In this document: piece by piece, positions 24,662 to 34,568 of the stretch
Position numbering within the stretch: the first letter of the stretch is position 1
How the letters are laid out: every line of letters starts with the position of its first letter
NCBI GenBank assembly: GCA_016708725.1
Contig: JADJFE010000019.1
Location: 1 to 39,347, forward strand
DNA length: 39,347 nt
Direction of reading: 5' to 3'
DNA from: Candidatus Aalborgicola bjergmarkensis
GTDB taxonomy: Bacteria; Pseudomonadota; Gammaproteobacteria; Burkholderiales; Burkholderiaceae_C
Program-made: the position numbers and the translations under genes
Notes under the pieces: generated by a model
Databases searched by the model: none
Told to the model about the DNA's origin: nothing
The model's input: only the letters and a program-made list of their open reading frames with translations

Positions 24662-26173
24662 CTACCGTATGCACACATTTATGGCATGATTTTTGCTATA
24701 TTTCCGACGATGAAATTTCGAAAGACTTTGCTATGCCAGAAATGCAACAGGAAAGAGATGGGCGCCGATTTTTCGCTGGAAACTTTGGCGATGCGCGCTT
24801 AAAAAAGACTGGAGCACTGCTGCATGAACAAATGGTGATTAAGCAGAAAGTTTGCTTGAGGCAACTTGGCGAGAACCGCGCAGGGGAGGTGCGCTTCGGT
24901 CGATTTTTTGCAAACGATCAGGTGAGCGTAGAGAAGTTGGTTGAAGGGGTATGTGAAGGGATAAATTTGCGCAGTGCGGGGCGGCATGTACTGGCCATTG
25001 AGGACACCAGTGAGGTGAACTACCAAAAGCACGCCAAGCGAGTGAGCGGACTTGGCACAGTGGGCAACGGAAGTGATCTTGGCTTCTTCATTCACCCACT
25101 CTTGGTAGTCGATGCAAATGTGGGTGACTGCCTTGGACTGGCGCACATGAAGCTATGGCAACGCACACAGGGCAAGGCAGCCAACTACAAAAGCTTACCG
25201 ATCGAAAAAAAGGAGAGCTGGCGCTGGATCGAGACATTTCAACTTGGCAAGAAGCGCCTGTCGAGCGCGCAGAAAATCACCCTGGTGGCCGATCGGGAGG
25301 CTGACATTTACGAGATGTGGGATCGCTTGCCCGATGAGCGCACGCATCTGCTGATTCGCGCATGTCGTGATCGGGCGTTGGTGACGGCAGATGGCCGAAC
25401 GTTGTTTGACTGGATTGGCGCTCAAACAGTGCAAGGCAGCTACTGGATTGATTTGCCAGCCACGCACGAACGTAGCGCCCACAAAGCCCTAATACATGTG
25501 CGCTTTGGTGCTGTGAGTATAAAGAAGCCATCACATTGTTCAGACAGGAACGCATCGGCGCACGTGAGCCTCAATGTTATAGAGGCGGTCGAAGATGCAT
25601 CTACGGTAGTGGGCAAGGAAGAACGGATTTGCTGGCGCCTGCTGACGACACATGCGGTGACAAATCTTGAAGAAGCGCGCCAATGCATCGAGTGGTATTG
25701 CATGCGCTGGACGATTGAGCAGGCATTCCGCACGATCAAGAGCCAAGGTTTAAATCTGGAGTCCAGCCTGATTGAAGAAGCAAGCAGGCTGGAAAAGTTG
25801 GCCGTCATGGCCACGTCAGCTGCAGTGCAAGTCATGCAACTGACGCTGGCGCGCGAAGGCAAAACGCTGCGTCCGGCAACGGATGTATTTACGGCGGCCG
25901 AAATCGAGGTTCTCCATCATATCCAGCCTACGCTGGAGGGAAAACAGAGAAGCAAAGAATCCCCATGCGCTAGACACGCTTGCCTGGGCCGCTTGGATGA
26001 TTGCCCGCTTGGGCGGCTGGAAGGGATACGCCAGCGAACGGAAACCCGGTCCCATCACGATGCTCCGTGGCTTGCAGGCATTCTCTTCAATTCATCGGGG
26101 ATGGGATCTGGCTCACGGAATTTCGACCGCAAGCAATAGCACTTTTCATGCCAACGATGTGTGCATACGGTAG
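24662..26173 (+). mobile_element. IS4-family insertion sequence, 1512 bp, with 10-bp target duplication
   Basis: The ends CTACCGTATGCACACAT and its inverse form 17-bp perfect terminal repeats that continue imperfectly (GGCATGA...TGC) for about 36 bp. CCTTGCAAAG occurs directly on both sides (24652-24661 and 26174-26183). This 10-bp duplication is typical of the family. The clean duplication implies a recent insertion. Confidence 0.93.
24733..26173 (+). pseudogene. IS4-family transposase with a late frameshift
   Basis: The frame from ATG 24733 gives a normal IS4-type DDE transposase: AIEDTSEVNY (first Asp), LVADREADIYEMW (second Asp) and the YREK-type YCMRWTIEQAFRTIK (catalytic Glu). Near 25940, after QPTLEGK, the frame runs into unrelated sequence ending at 26139. 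The conserved tail (KNPHALDTLAWAAWMIARLGGWKGY...) continues in the next frame and ends at the IS terminus, with its TAG made by the terminal repeat. A single-base loss explains this. The catalytic core is complete, so partial activity is not excluded. Confidence 0.88.
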
Positions 26174-26408
26174 CCTTGCAAAGGAGGGGATGCTGACCAC
26201 CCCGCCCCTGCGGGGCACCCCTCCTTGCAAAGGAGGGGATGCTGACCACCCCGCCCCTGCGGGGCACCCCTCCTTGCAAAGGAGGGGATGTTGACCACCC
26301 CGCCCCTGCGGGGCACCCCTCCTTGCAAAGGAGGGGAGTTGCATGAGGACTGTACGAAACACCGTCGCCAAGCTGGCCATAGGCATTGGCACCACAGAGA
26401 TGCGCGAT

Positions 26409-28133
26409 TTATTTCAGAAGCACATATCCCGACGAGATAGGGGCGGTGGAGTCTGTGAGCGGCGTTTTATCGTCGTATACCGAAGTAACCAGAATGGCAC
26501 GGCCGTCTGGCAACGCACGCATCGTCTGATAATGGAATGCCTTCGGGTTAGGAAAACGGGGTGATATGTCTGAAAACCCTGACCAGCTTGCGGTCTTGGA
26601 AAAGGTTCCTACCTGTACTGGATTGCTTCCATCTGCGAGCGTTATCAGGCCAGTTCCCCACTTGTCAATGGCGATGTCGGTCGCGCTGAATTGCACGGCG
26701 GAGCCATTCCTTACTAACTGGTAGGGCTGGCTCCATGCCGGTGCAGTCGCGTTAGCGGCATAGTTGCTTACCTCTATTTTGGAGGTGAAGGTGGTTCCGC
26801 TATCATTGGATTCACCCAATCGCATTGCCAGGAATGCATCGCCGCTGTCATTGATTGCGACCAGAGGCCGTGCGTAGTCCTTGGTGATGAAGTTATCCTG
26901 AACCGGCTTGATTACTCCCCAGGTTGCACTGGCATGGATGCGGGTAAAAACGTTGGACTTGAACGGGGCAACCGTACCCAATTGATTCCATGCCAGAATC
27001 GCAAAGTTGCCGTTGGGTGAACGAGAGTACGACAAGGAAACTGGTGGCGTAGCGAGTTCGTTTGACACGGCGGTTGCCGCAGTCCAGCCACTGCCGGAGG
27101 TATAGCTTTTCATGGTAACAACCGACTTGCCGGCGGTGGCGGCATCGTTGACACCCGCTGCGTAAATCGTGGATGACGTGTTGTCGATCGCGATATCAAA
27201 TGCACGGTAGCGCTGGAGAGATTTCTCATCCTTGTCGATTCCTCCACACTGCTTGCTGATGGTGACCGGCGCCTGGGTTGTCTGCGATGCATAGGTAACG
27301 ATCTGTGCTCCAGTGCGGGTGCAGTACGCAATGGCACCCGCTCCAGCGTCATTGACAACTACTTTGATGGATTCATCCAGCACTGGAACGTCGATTTTTA
27401 CAGGAACTGACCAGACGCCTTTCAGGCCATTTTTCGTCGCGTACCAAACCGAAGTACCCGCCATCCAGGCCGCCATGACGCGCCCATTTGGAGAAACCGC
27501 CAGGTCGATTGACGCGGTACGCATACCTTCCAGCGTGTCATTAAAAGGTGGCTTGTCGGTTCCGGTGGGGAGCTTGTCGTATCCAATTTCATTGCTGATA
27601 CCGAAATTGGCCGACATGGCGGCAACATCCAGGCCACTGGCTGCGCTGGGCACCCCTACACCGTGGATATCGCCTGCGGTCGAAAGACCTGCTACGGGAT
27701 AAACAGACGGATGGAGTGCGGGAATTCTGGTATAGGTTGACCATTTCTTGCCCAGGAATCCATTCATTGATGCATGGGCAACCGTAAAGATGTTCTTCCC
27801 CTCGCCCTTGTTACCGGCTGCGTCTGTGCAGGTCACTTTCACCGTGTAGGAGGCGTCCCCGGTGACGTAGGTGTGGGTGTTGGAAGTGCTTGCCGGCGTT
27901 TTATCTCCGAAATCCCACGATGCAGTCAAGTCGCCGCTGCCACCACTGCAAACGCCGCCGTCGAACTGCAACTCATTCTCTGCAATAGCCTGGGGTGTTG
28001 CTTTGCTGAGTGCAATGGCGGATACCTTGACTGCGGGGATGGGGGCGGGGTCATCGCCTTTGCCCCCGCCACACGCGCTAAGCAAAGTTGCCAAAGTGGC
28101 TACGGCTATGGGGCTGGGTTTTATGAGCTGCAT
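26409..28133 (-). CDS. PKD-domain lipoprotein, probably surface or periplasmic
   Basis: A 574-residue protein starts with a lipoprotein signal: basic MQLIKPS, a hydrophobic stretch, and lipobox LLSAC followed by GGGKGDD. A PKD-like domain follows at about 40-115 (FDGGVCSGGSGDLTASWDFGDKTPAS...YTVKVTCTDAAGNKG). The rest (about 120-574) has repeated beta-rich segments (AVSPNGRVMAAWM, VNDAGAGAIAYC, INDSGDAFLAMR, DKWGTGLITLAD) that look like the blades of a propeller. No enzyme motif is visible. The ATG at 28133 is preferred to 28151 because it gives a proper signal sequence. It is transcribed toward the 49-bp hairpin array. Confidence 0.85.
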   Translation of the reverse strand: MQLIKPSPIAVATLATLLSACGGGKGDDPAPIPAVKVSAIALSKATPQAIAENELQFDGGVCSGGSGDLTASWDFGDKTPASTSNTHTYVTGDASYTVKVTCTDAAGNKGEGKNIFTVAHASMNGFLGKKWSTYTRIPALHPSVYPVAGLSTAGDIHGVGVPSAASGLDVAAMSANFGISNEIGYDKLPTGTDKPPFNDTLEGMRTASIDLAVSPNGRVMAAWMAGTSVWYATKNGLKGVWSVPVKIDVPVLDESIKVVVNDAGAGAIAYCTRTGAQIVTYASQTTQAPVTISKQCGGIDKDEKSLQRYRAFDIAIDNTSSTIYAAGVNDAATAGKSVVTMKSYTSGSGWTAATAVSNELATPPVSLSYSRSPNGNFAILAWNQLGTVAPFKSNVFTRIHASATWGVIKPVQDNFITKDYARPLVAINDSGDAFLAMRLGESNDSGTTFTSKIEVSNYAANATAPAWSQPYQLVRNGSAVQFSATDIAIDKWGTGLITLADGSNPVQVGTFSKTASWSGFSDISPRFPNPKAFHYQTMRALPDGRAILVTSVYDDKTPLTDSTAPISSGYVLLK

Positions 28134-28177
28134 GGTGTATTTGTCCCTCAAAGTAGAAAGTTATTCAAAAGCTGAGG

Positions 28178-28245
28178 GGATAGGAAATCCAACCGAACAA
28201 CCCCGAGTATCGCATCCTGACCCATCCTCAGAGCCCACATTCTGG
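28178..28245 (-). repeat. Dispersed repeat of about 53 bp, copy A
   Basis: On the reverse strand this matches 30069-30132 and 35637-35689. All three share GAGGATGGGTCAGG, GCGATACT, GGGGT and CGGTTGGATTT with few mismatches. Copies A and B also share CCAGAATG further 5'. It lies just upstream of the lipoprotein gene. The rest of 28246-28440 shows no gene. Confidence 0.8.
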
Positions 28246-28440
28246 CACATTGCGACCCTCGGTTTGGCAGTCGAAACGGTCAATTTTTTCGCGTGTGTCA
28301 TTTTTGGTTTTCTTGGCGTATCGGCGTATCTCCGCGCGCCCCTACCCGACAGCAGGTCTGAATCGCTGGTTTTGCCTGTCACCAATGGACGCACTAATGG
28401 ATGCGCTGATCGGCACAATCGCCTGCGGCGCTGTTTATAC

Positions 28441-28650
28441 AAAAAACATAGCTGCTCCCGCACATCCCATAAGGCATATAGCCCGATTTGCCCTGAATTT
28501 TTCCCTTCAGGACGGGTCAAAGCGACGCCAGCAACCGCCACAGAGGGTAAAACTGGCCGTTTTCGGGTGTTTTTACATGGCAAATCAGGCCGTAAGCCTT
28601 ATGGGATGTGCGGGAACAGCTCTTATATCAGGAGCGCATCACAAATCCAC
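28441..28650 (+). repeat. 210-bp hairpin element, copy 1
   Basis: This element has exactly the same length as copy 2 at 29700-29909 and is in the same orientation. The outer arms CTCCCGCACATCCCATAAGG (28455-28474) and its inverse (28597-28615) are perfect for 19 bp. Inner arms AGCCCGATTTG/CAAATCAGGC follow imperfectly. The whole could fold into one long stem. No open frame is conserved between the copies. The stretch 28651-28900 after it holds only a weak reverse frame (28628-28867) that I cannot support. Confidence 0.88.
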
Positions 28651-28933
28651 CCAGAAATCGACGCTGGTATGCGTTTCCGGCGCTGTCAAGCACCAGGCGG
28701 GCCGTTTTCTTGTGCTGGTTCTGGTTTTGAGCGACCAGTTTGCCACCCGGCAACCAGTAATGCGGACCCTGCGTCGCCACGGCTTCCAGTGTCAGGGGGA
28801 TGCGCGGACCCGCACGGCGGGTAGTGTGAGGGCTTAGTTGCAAATATTTACCGACAGAGCCGGCCAATGTGGTGACGCTGCGGGCGGTCCGATGTAAAGT
28901 TTCGCCATTCCAGTTAAACTAAGTGCTACATCT

Positions 28934-28954
28934 TTGGACTCCATTGGACATTAA
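28934..28954 (+). promoter_or_regulatory. Short direct repeats upstream of the toxin-antitoxin pair
   Basis: TTGGAC occurs at 28934 and 28944, a spacing of one helical turn, and a related GGGAC follows. They lie directly before the antitoxin ATG and could be autoregulation sites. This is a position-based guess. Confidence 0.3.
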
Positions 28955-28965
28955 CGGGACATACC

Positions 28966-29220
28966 ATGCACACATCCACACTCCGCGCCGCTGGTGGCTC
29001 CATCGCCGTGACCATTCCGCAGTCGCTGGCCAAGTCCACCGGATTGCAACCTGGCGACAAGGTCAGTTTTGAGTTGGACGCTGGGCGCTTGATCATTTCG
29101 CCGATCAGCCGTCGCAAGTACAGCTTGCAAGAACTGTTGGCCATGCAGGGCGACGAGCCTCTGGTGATCGACCAGGCTTGGGACAACATGCCCGCCGTTG
29201 GCCAAGAGGTTCCCCTTTGA
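28966..29220 (+). CDS. MazE/PemI-like antitoxin (AbrB/SpoVT fold)
   Basis: An 84-residue antitoxin has the AbrB/MazE swapped-hairpin DNA-binding motif: LRAAGGSIAVTIPQSLAKSTGLQPGDKVSFELDAGRLIISP. The C-terminal tail, rich in acidic and hydrophobic residues, would wrap the toxin. The TGA overlaps a TTG start of the toxin (TTGA), which indicates coupled translation. The pair lies between two direct copies of the 210-bp hairpin element. Confidence 0.9.
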   Translation: MHTSTLRAAGGSIAVTIPQSLAKSTGLQPGDKVSFELDAGRLIISPISRRKYSLQELLAMQGDEPLVIDQAWDNMPAVGQEVPL

Positions 29221-29561
29221 GCCGCAAGGTTTGGCAGCGCGGCGACATTGTGGTGGCCAGTTTCGACCCCACGCTGGGCCAGGAGCAGCAAGGCCGCAGG
29301 CCCGGCATCGTGGTAACGCACGCCGATTTGAATCGGCTGGGCATGATTGGTGTTTGTCCCATCACGCAGGGCGGAATGGGCGCGCGCAATACGGGTTTGT
29401 CGGTGAGCCTCATGGGCACCGGCACGCAGACGCAGGGCGTGGTGCTGGTGCATCAGTTCAGGATGATTGACCCGTCACAGCGCGGTTTGACCCTGATTGA
29501 GCAAGCGCCGGACGATTTGGTGGAAGAAGTGCGGGCGCGGGTTGCGGCCATGCTGGATTAA
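29217..29561 (+). CDS. MazF/PemK-like toxin (mRNA endonuclease)
   Basis: This 114-residue protein has the PemK/MazF pattern: VWQRGDIVVASFDPTLGQEQQGRRPGIVV at the N-terminus, then VCPITQG and a VVLVHQFRMID strand. The conserved Arg in GRRPG and the Gln/Thr in ITQ match residues used for RNA binding and cleavage in the family. I use the TTG at 29217, which overlaps the antitoxin stop. An ATG at 29178 would place 13 extra residues inside the antitoxin gene. It cleaves mRNA when the antitoxin is lost. Confidence 0.9.
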   Translation: MSRKVWQRGDIVVASFDPTLGQEQQGRRPGIVVTHADLNRLGMIGVCPITQGGMGARNTGLSVSLMGTGTQTQGVVLVHQFRMIDPSQRGLTLIEQAPDDLVEEVRARVAAMLD

Positions 29562-29699
29562 CCGCAAAACCCTGTATAGCGCGCACGTTATCCACAATTC
29601 CACAATTACGCATTTTGTTAAAAGGCGGGGCAATCAGTGCAGGTTGACAGCATGCCGCTTAACCCGGTGGCTAGTCAGACAACCGGGTGGTTCTTCAGC

Positions 29700-29909
29700 A
29701 AAAAACATAGCTGCTCCCGCACATCCCATAAGGTCTACAGCCCGATTTGCCTTGAATTTTCCCCCTCAAAACGGGTTGCAGCGACGCCAAAACCGCCATG
29801 AAGCATCAAAACTGGCCATTTCCGGCTGTTTTCACATAGTAAATCGGGCTGTAAGCCTTATGGGATGTGCGGGAGAAGCTCTTATATCAGGAGCGTATCA
29901 CAAATCCAC
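29700..29909 (+). repeat. 210-bp hairpin element, copy 2
   Basis: The outer arms CTCCCGCACATCCCATAAGG (29714-29733) and the exact inverse (29856-29875) are perfect for 20 bp. Inner arms TACAGCCCGATTT/AAATCGGGCTGTA are also perfect. It shares the 5' AAAAAACATAGCTG and 3' CTTATATCAGGAGCG ends with copy 1. The gap 29562-29699 between mazF and this element shows no gene. Confidence 0.9.
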
Positions 29910-29925
29910 AGGCTTGCCCCCTGAT

Positions 29926-30060
29926 TCAGTTGGCGTTTTCTTGTGTTGTTGGGCCTTTCTTACGCAACGATTCCCCCGTGGGTATGAAGCGGTGATGGTT
30001 TTGCATGAGTCGATCAAGCATGGCGTCGGCCATCGTCTGATCAGTGAGCCTGCAAGTGAC
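29926..30060 (-). pseudogene. Fragment resembling the IstB C-terminus of an IS21-family element
   Basis: The reverse strand reads TDQTMADAMLDRLMQNHHRF followed by GESLRKK and a stop at 29926. This matches the usual IstB ending (ADAILDRLVHNAHRI..GESLRKK). No other part of an IS21 element is nearby, so it is a scar. It differs from the IS21 at 31961, whose IstB tail has another sequence. The remaining 30133-30278 holds nothing recognisable. Confidence 0.5.
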
Positions 30061-30068
30061 AAGAAAGG

Positions 30069-30132
30069 CCAGAATGGGGATTTTGAGGATGGGTCAGGGT
30101 GCGATACTTGGGGTCGTGCGGTTGGATTTTCT
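30069..30132 (+). repeat. Dispersed repeat of about 53 bp, copy B
   Basis: This is the forward copy of the family seen at 28178 (reverse) and 35637 (forward). It shares the extended CCAGAATG end with copy A. It lies between the IstB scar and the HDOD gene. Confidence 0.8.
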
Positions 30133-32074
30133 CTCTGTCATAGCGCAAGAAGCCACCTGCGGCACAGGGAAGCCACGCACCAAAGTCGATTGAATACCCG
30201 CCCAGACCGTAGTTCCCCGAAAAACGACCGTACAGCCGCTTCTGACCCGATTCACGGAAAATATGCCGTATCCTAGTTATGAAAATCGTTCATCCGGAGT
30301 CCTTGATGATGCGTTTTGTCGATCCTGAACGTTATGCCACACTAAGAGCGACAGGCAAGCTTCCCTCGCCCAAAGGGGTTGCCTTGTCGATCATTCGCCT
30401 GCTGCACCGGGACGATTACCGCATGGCCGATCTGGTGCAATTGGTTCAATCCGACCCGGCCATTGCCGGGCGTATCCTCTATTTTTCCAACGCTGCCGCT
30501 TTTGGCCGCTCACGCCCCATTGTTTCACTGCAACGCGCCATCGTTGCGCTGGGTACATTTCGTGTGCGCGATCTGGTGCTCGGCCTTTCCGTCATGCACA
30601 GCCACCGATCCGGGACGTGCCCGGCCTTCAACTACGAAGAGTTCTGGGGTCACTCTCTGGCAACGGGCATCGCCTGCCAGAAACTCGCCCAATACGCTCA
30701 GATCACCAGCGAAGAAATATTCACCGTCGGCTTGCTGGCAAGAGTTGGCGAACTGGCGCTAGCCTCGATTTTCCCCGACGACTATTCCAATCTTCTGCTC
30801 ACCGCACGTGACCATCGACTTGATATCGCACCAATGGAGCAGAATCTCTTTGGCATGGATCACCATGAATTGGGTGCCAGCCTGCTCAATGAATGGGGAC
30901 TTCCCGAGGTGCTCATGCAAGCGGCCTTCCACCACGAAGCCCCCGATGCCGCAGGCTTTGCGGATGGATCACGCGTACAGACCCTCACGCAATCCTTGAG
31001 CTTTGCCAGCTCGCTAGCGCGTCTGTGCATGGTGGACGATGAGTCGCGCTGGGGGTTGTTGCCGGCACTACTGGCGCGTGCGGCGCGGCTGGGCATTGGC
31101 GGCGACGCGCTCAACGAACTCGTTGACAGCATGGTCGAGCACTGGCACGAATGGGGTACACAGCTGCAGGTACGCACACAGGATGTCCCGCACTTTGCCG
31201 ACATACTGGCCGCCAGCCCACCCCTGCGCCACATGGCCGCAACAGCCGACACCGAAAACAAGCGGGCGCACCCACCCCGCCTGAACGTCCAGATCATCGG
31301 CATCCCCTGCGCCGAACTCGCCCTGCTGATGCAACAGATCCAGGATCTCGGCCATCTGCCGGTCTTGATTGACAACAGCGCTGAAGACATGGCAAAAGCC
31401 TTGCACCGTCCGGCCCAAATCGTCATTACAGATCTCTCGATGCCATTCCCGAAAGTAACGGATTTTTGCCGCACCCTGCGTCAAACGCCATCGGGTAGAG
31501 AAAGCTACATTCTTGCTCTGGCCTCGCCGGAGAGCGAAAGCCGCATCCTCGAAGTCATCGACGCCGGAGCGGACGATGTACTGCTCAAACCGCTCAACGT
31601 CCAAACCCTGCGCGTCCATTTCAACACAGCGGCGCGCATGCTGGCGCTCAGGGAAGAACTCTACCGCGAACGGCTGGACATCATGCGTTCGACCGATGGA
31701 TTCGCCGTCGCGCAAAAACGGCTATTGCAAGACGCCCTGACCGATGCCCTGACACAGCTTCCCAATCGCCGTAACGGGCTTGATTTTCTCGCCTCGGAGT
31801 GGGCTTTTGCCCGGTCGAACAACGCGCCGCTCGCCTGCCTGATGCTCGACATCGATCACTTCAAGAAAATCAACGACGGCTACGGCCATGCCGCAGGCGA
31901 TGCCGTACTCAGGCAACTTGCCAAACTGCTGCTGAACAGTTCGCGTTCGGAAGACCTGGTTGTTACCGGCTGTCTAATAGCGCGCAAATTTGGCGGAGTT
32001 TTTCAAGCGCTGGTGCACAAACAAAAAGGGCCTTGTCGGCCCTTAGTTATTGGTTCAGAAAACAATAGTTGAGA

Positions 32075-32311
32075 TCAGAATGGCACCCCATCATCATCGT
32101 CTGAGTAAACAGGCTTGAATCGAGTGATACGTGTGGCTTTCTGGTGCGCATGTAGTTTGTCCTGATAACGGCTGTGAATCACATGCAGCAAGTCCTCCAA
32201 CAACTCTGCAACGGCCGCTGCCTGCTCAGTGCTCCAGTCATTGTCGATGGTCATGAACAGACCGGATTGTCGCCCTGAAGGCAATTGCATATGTTTTGTA
32301 ACGCGCTTCAT
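32075..32311 (-). CDS. Small passenger protein of the IS21 element
   Basis: This 78-residue frame overlaps the istB stop by four bases (ATGA), implying coupled translation. It ends in an acidic VYSDDDDGVPF tail. The central part (WSTEQAAAVAELLEDLLHVIHSRYQDKLHAH) is helical. I do not recognise a family. The overlap and intact frame, in an element whose transposase genes are broken, suggest it is a genuine part of the element. Confidence 0.6.
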   Translation of the reverse strand: MKRVTKHMQLPSGRQSGLFMTIDNDWSTEQAAAVAELLEDLLHVIHSRYQDKLHAHQKATRITRFKPVYSDDDDGVPF

Positions 32312-33061
32312 GATTTAGCCTTTCTGCGTTTGGCTGCCATATCTGTGGATCGTGCCTGTGCCTCCTTGAGACGATAGGATTCGCCCTCGATGCCAATCAC
32401 CTCAGAGTGATGCACCAGGCGGTCAACCAAGGACACCACACAAGCGGCATTGGGAAAGACATCCCCCAGTCGGCAAACGCCTTATTGGTGGTCACAATCG
32501 TGCTCTTGGACTCATAGCGACGGTTGATCAACTCGAAGAGCAAGTCGGCATGCCGGTTTGAGTATGAGAGGTAGCCGATCTCATCAATCACCAACAAATC
32601 CGGATTGACGTAATGACGCAAACGCCTGCGTAGCGCCGCATCACTGTCCATGGCAGCCAACTCCCCCAACATCTCTCCTGCAGTGGTGAAGCGCACCGTA
32701 AAACCCCTGAACCAGAGCCTGATAAGCCACATTTTTTGCCAGCATTGACTTGCCCACGCCATTGTTACCGCGCAATATCACGTTGACGGATTGCGCCATG
32801 AACTCCAGCGTCATCAAAGCCTCGATGGCTGCGCGATCACATTGTTTGGGCCACTTCCAGTCAAAGTCCGCTAGTGCCTTGAATCGCCCGATGCGTGCGT
32901 CATTCAGGCGTCGCTCAAGGCTGCGCTGGGTACGTGCGTGCTCCTCCCAGTCCAGCAGACTTGGCAGCCAGGGGCATCGGCCAGTTCTGACCAATGTTCC
33001 AGCACACCGTGTAGGCGTAGATTTTGGCTCGCGTGAACAAAGCATCATTTTTGGGATCCAT
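32308..33061 (-). pseudogene. istB: istB-like transposition ATPase, several frameshifts
   Basis: Pieces in different reverse frames rebuild IstB. They are MDPKNDALFTRAK at the start, LDWEEHARTQRSLERRL and GRFKALADFDW, Walker A GNNGVGKSMLAKN, Walker B LLVIDEIGYLSYSNRHADLLFEL, then FADWG and the VVSLVDRLVHHSEVIGIEGESY tail ending at 32308. At least four frame changes separate them. IstB normally loads the IstA transposase onto target DNA. This copy cannot make the full protein. Confidence 0.88.
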
Positions 33062-33119
33062 CGTTGTCGCCTTGATGTTTCTGGTTGGGAATCAGTGTTG
33101 TTTAATTGGTCGTAATTTT

Positions 33120-34568
33120 TCAATGGGTGGGGTGGATCACCGCGTCACGCAGTCGAACGTTTTCACTGAGTTGCACGACCACCGGCGCAGGGGCTTGCTG
33201 GGCTTGGCGCTGTGCCTCCAGCGCCAGACGAACTGCATTGGGGTGGGGTACCTTGCGTTGCAGTGCGTTCAGAACGGCCGTTTGCACCTGGTCGGCACCG
33301 TAGCGATCAAGCAATCGCAGCAGCGCTGCAGTGATAGCGCCCAGGTGTTCACCTTTGGCTGCGGCCTGTGTGAGTAACTCCACGCTGGCAGGTACGGCCT
33401 GCTGCAAACGATTCATACCACGCTGGGCGTGCGCTGCGGCTTTTCTCTCAACCAGGTCTTTGATGTGTGATTCAATCTCGATTTGCTGACCCTTGTCATA
33501 GCTGCGAGCGTGGATGGCCACCACCGTCTGGGCATCCAGAATACGCACCGTTTTGGTATCAGCAAGCACCGTGAGCGTTTTGCGCACATGGGTGTGCGGT
33601 ACCGAATAGTCATTGAGGTCAAAGCGAACATACGGGGTTTTTCCGACCTTGACCACCACACGCTCTTCCACCGGATAGGGGTTGGCAGGCAATTGCAGAA
33701 GGCGTGGCACCTCCTGGGAAAAGGCCTGTGCTACCGTCATGGTTTTGTCTTGCGGACAAGCCCGATCACTGGCAGTTCCATTGATCCACGCATCGGCCTG
33801 GGCATTGAGGTCATCCAGATCGGTAAATGTACGTGCGGCAAAGAAGTTGTCACGGATATAGCGAATGGCGCGTTCGACACGCCCCTTCTCATTCCCTCTG
33901 GCCACGGCCACCGGGCGCGGTTCGAAGTGGTAGTGGGCGGCAAAATCCAGTAGTGCTGGTGAGAATCGAATGGCATCACCCTGGCGCTCCAACACGGCGC
34001 TTTTGAGATTGTCATACAGCAGTATCCTGGGCACACCACCCCAGGACTGGAACGCCTGGACATGGCCACGCAAAAACTCTCCATACGCGCATCCAGGGAG
34101 AAACGCAAAAAAATACGCCGTGACCAGGACAGCACGGCCACGAAGGCCATCAAAGGCCGTTTGGCTTTGCCGATTTGCAGGTGGCCAAAGTGGCCCCAGT
34201 CAATCTGAGCTTGTTCGCCGATAAGGGTAACCAAACGCAGATACGCCTCGGGCAAGGGTCTGGGTCGATGCTGGGCGATGAGGTGGCGAAAATGATCTGG
34301 GCCACCTTGGTAGCCACGCACTGTGACCATGGCGTACAGCCGGCTGGCCCTGAGATCGGGAAACTTCTTCAAGGTCTCAAGAACGAACGGCAAATAGGCA
34401 TCGATGTTTGATGCGCGCACAGTTCCGATGCGGGGCAAGCCCGCTTGGCGCAAGACTCTCGACCGTGCCGTGGTGCACCTTGAGTTGGCGAGCAATGGTG
34501 CCGGTTGGCCACTTCTCTGCATGGTAATAACGCAATATCTTGGCTCTGAGTTCAGGGGTCACGGGCAT
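33120..34568 (-). pseudogene. istA: istA-like transposase, two frameshifts
   Basis: The start at 34568 (MPVTPELRAKILRYYHAEKWPTGTIARQLKVHHGTVE) is the N-terminal helix-turn-helix. The frame changes near 34450, then continues with VLRQAGLPRIG and AQIDWGHFGHLQIG (first Asp). It changes again near 34075 and runs on with LLYDNLKSAVLERQGD (second Asp) and GNEKGRVERAIRYIR (Glu) to 33120. All three DDE residues survive but in different frames. An AAGGAAG ribosome site precedes the start. Confidence 0.9.

Larger units (their letters stand above)
24526..26338. repeat. 49-bp tandem repeat, six units, split by an insertion sequence
   Basis: Units start at 24526, 24575 and 24624 and, after the insertion, at 26195, 26244 and 26293. 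The period is exactly 49 bp and the copies are nearly identical. Each unit has two stems: CCCCGC/GCGGGG and CCCCTCC-TTGCAAA-GGAGGGG, so each can fold into a double hairpin like REP/BIME elements. The IS sits in the loop of the third unit. The array separates the kinase gene from the reverse-strand lipoprotein gene and may end transcription from both sides. Confidence 0.92.

Noticed and set aside
28628..28867. 79-codon reverse frame upstream of mazEF
   Set aside because: It overlaps the end of a hairpin element, has no ribosome site and no family I can name.
29497..30276. 259-codon forward frame
   Set aside because: It crosses the hairpin element, the IstB scar and the dispersed repeat, so it is not one gene.
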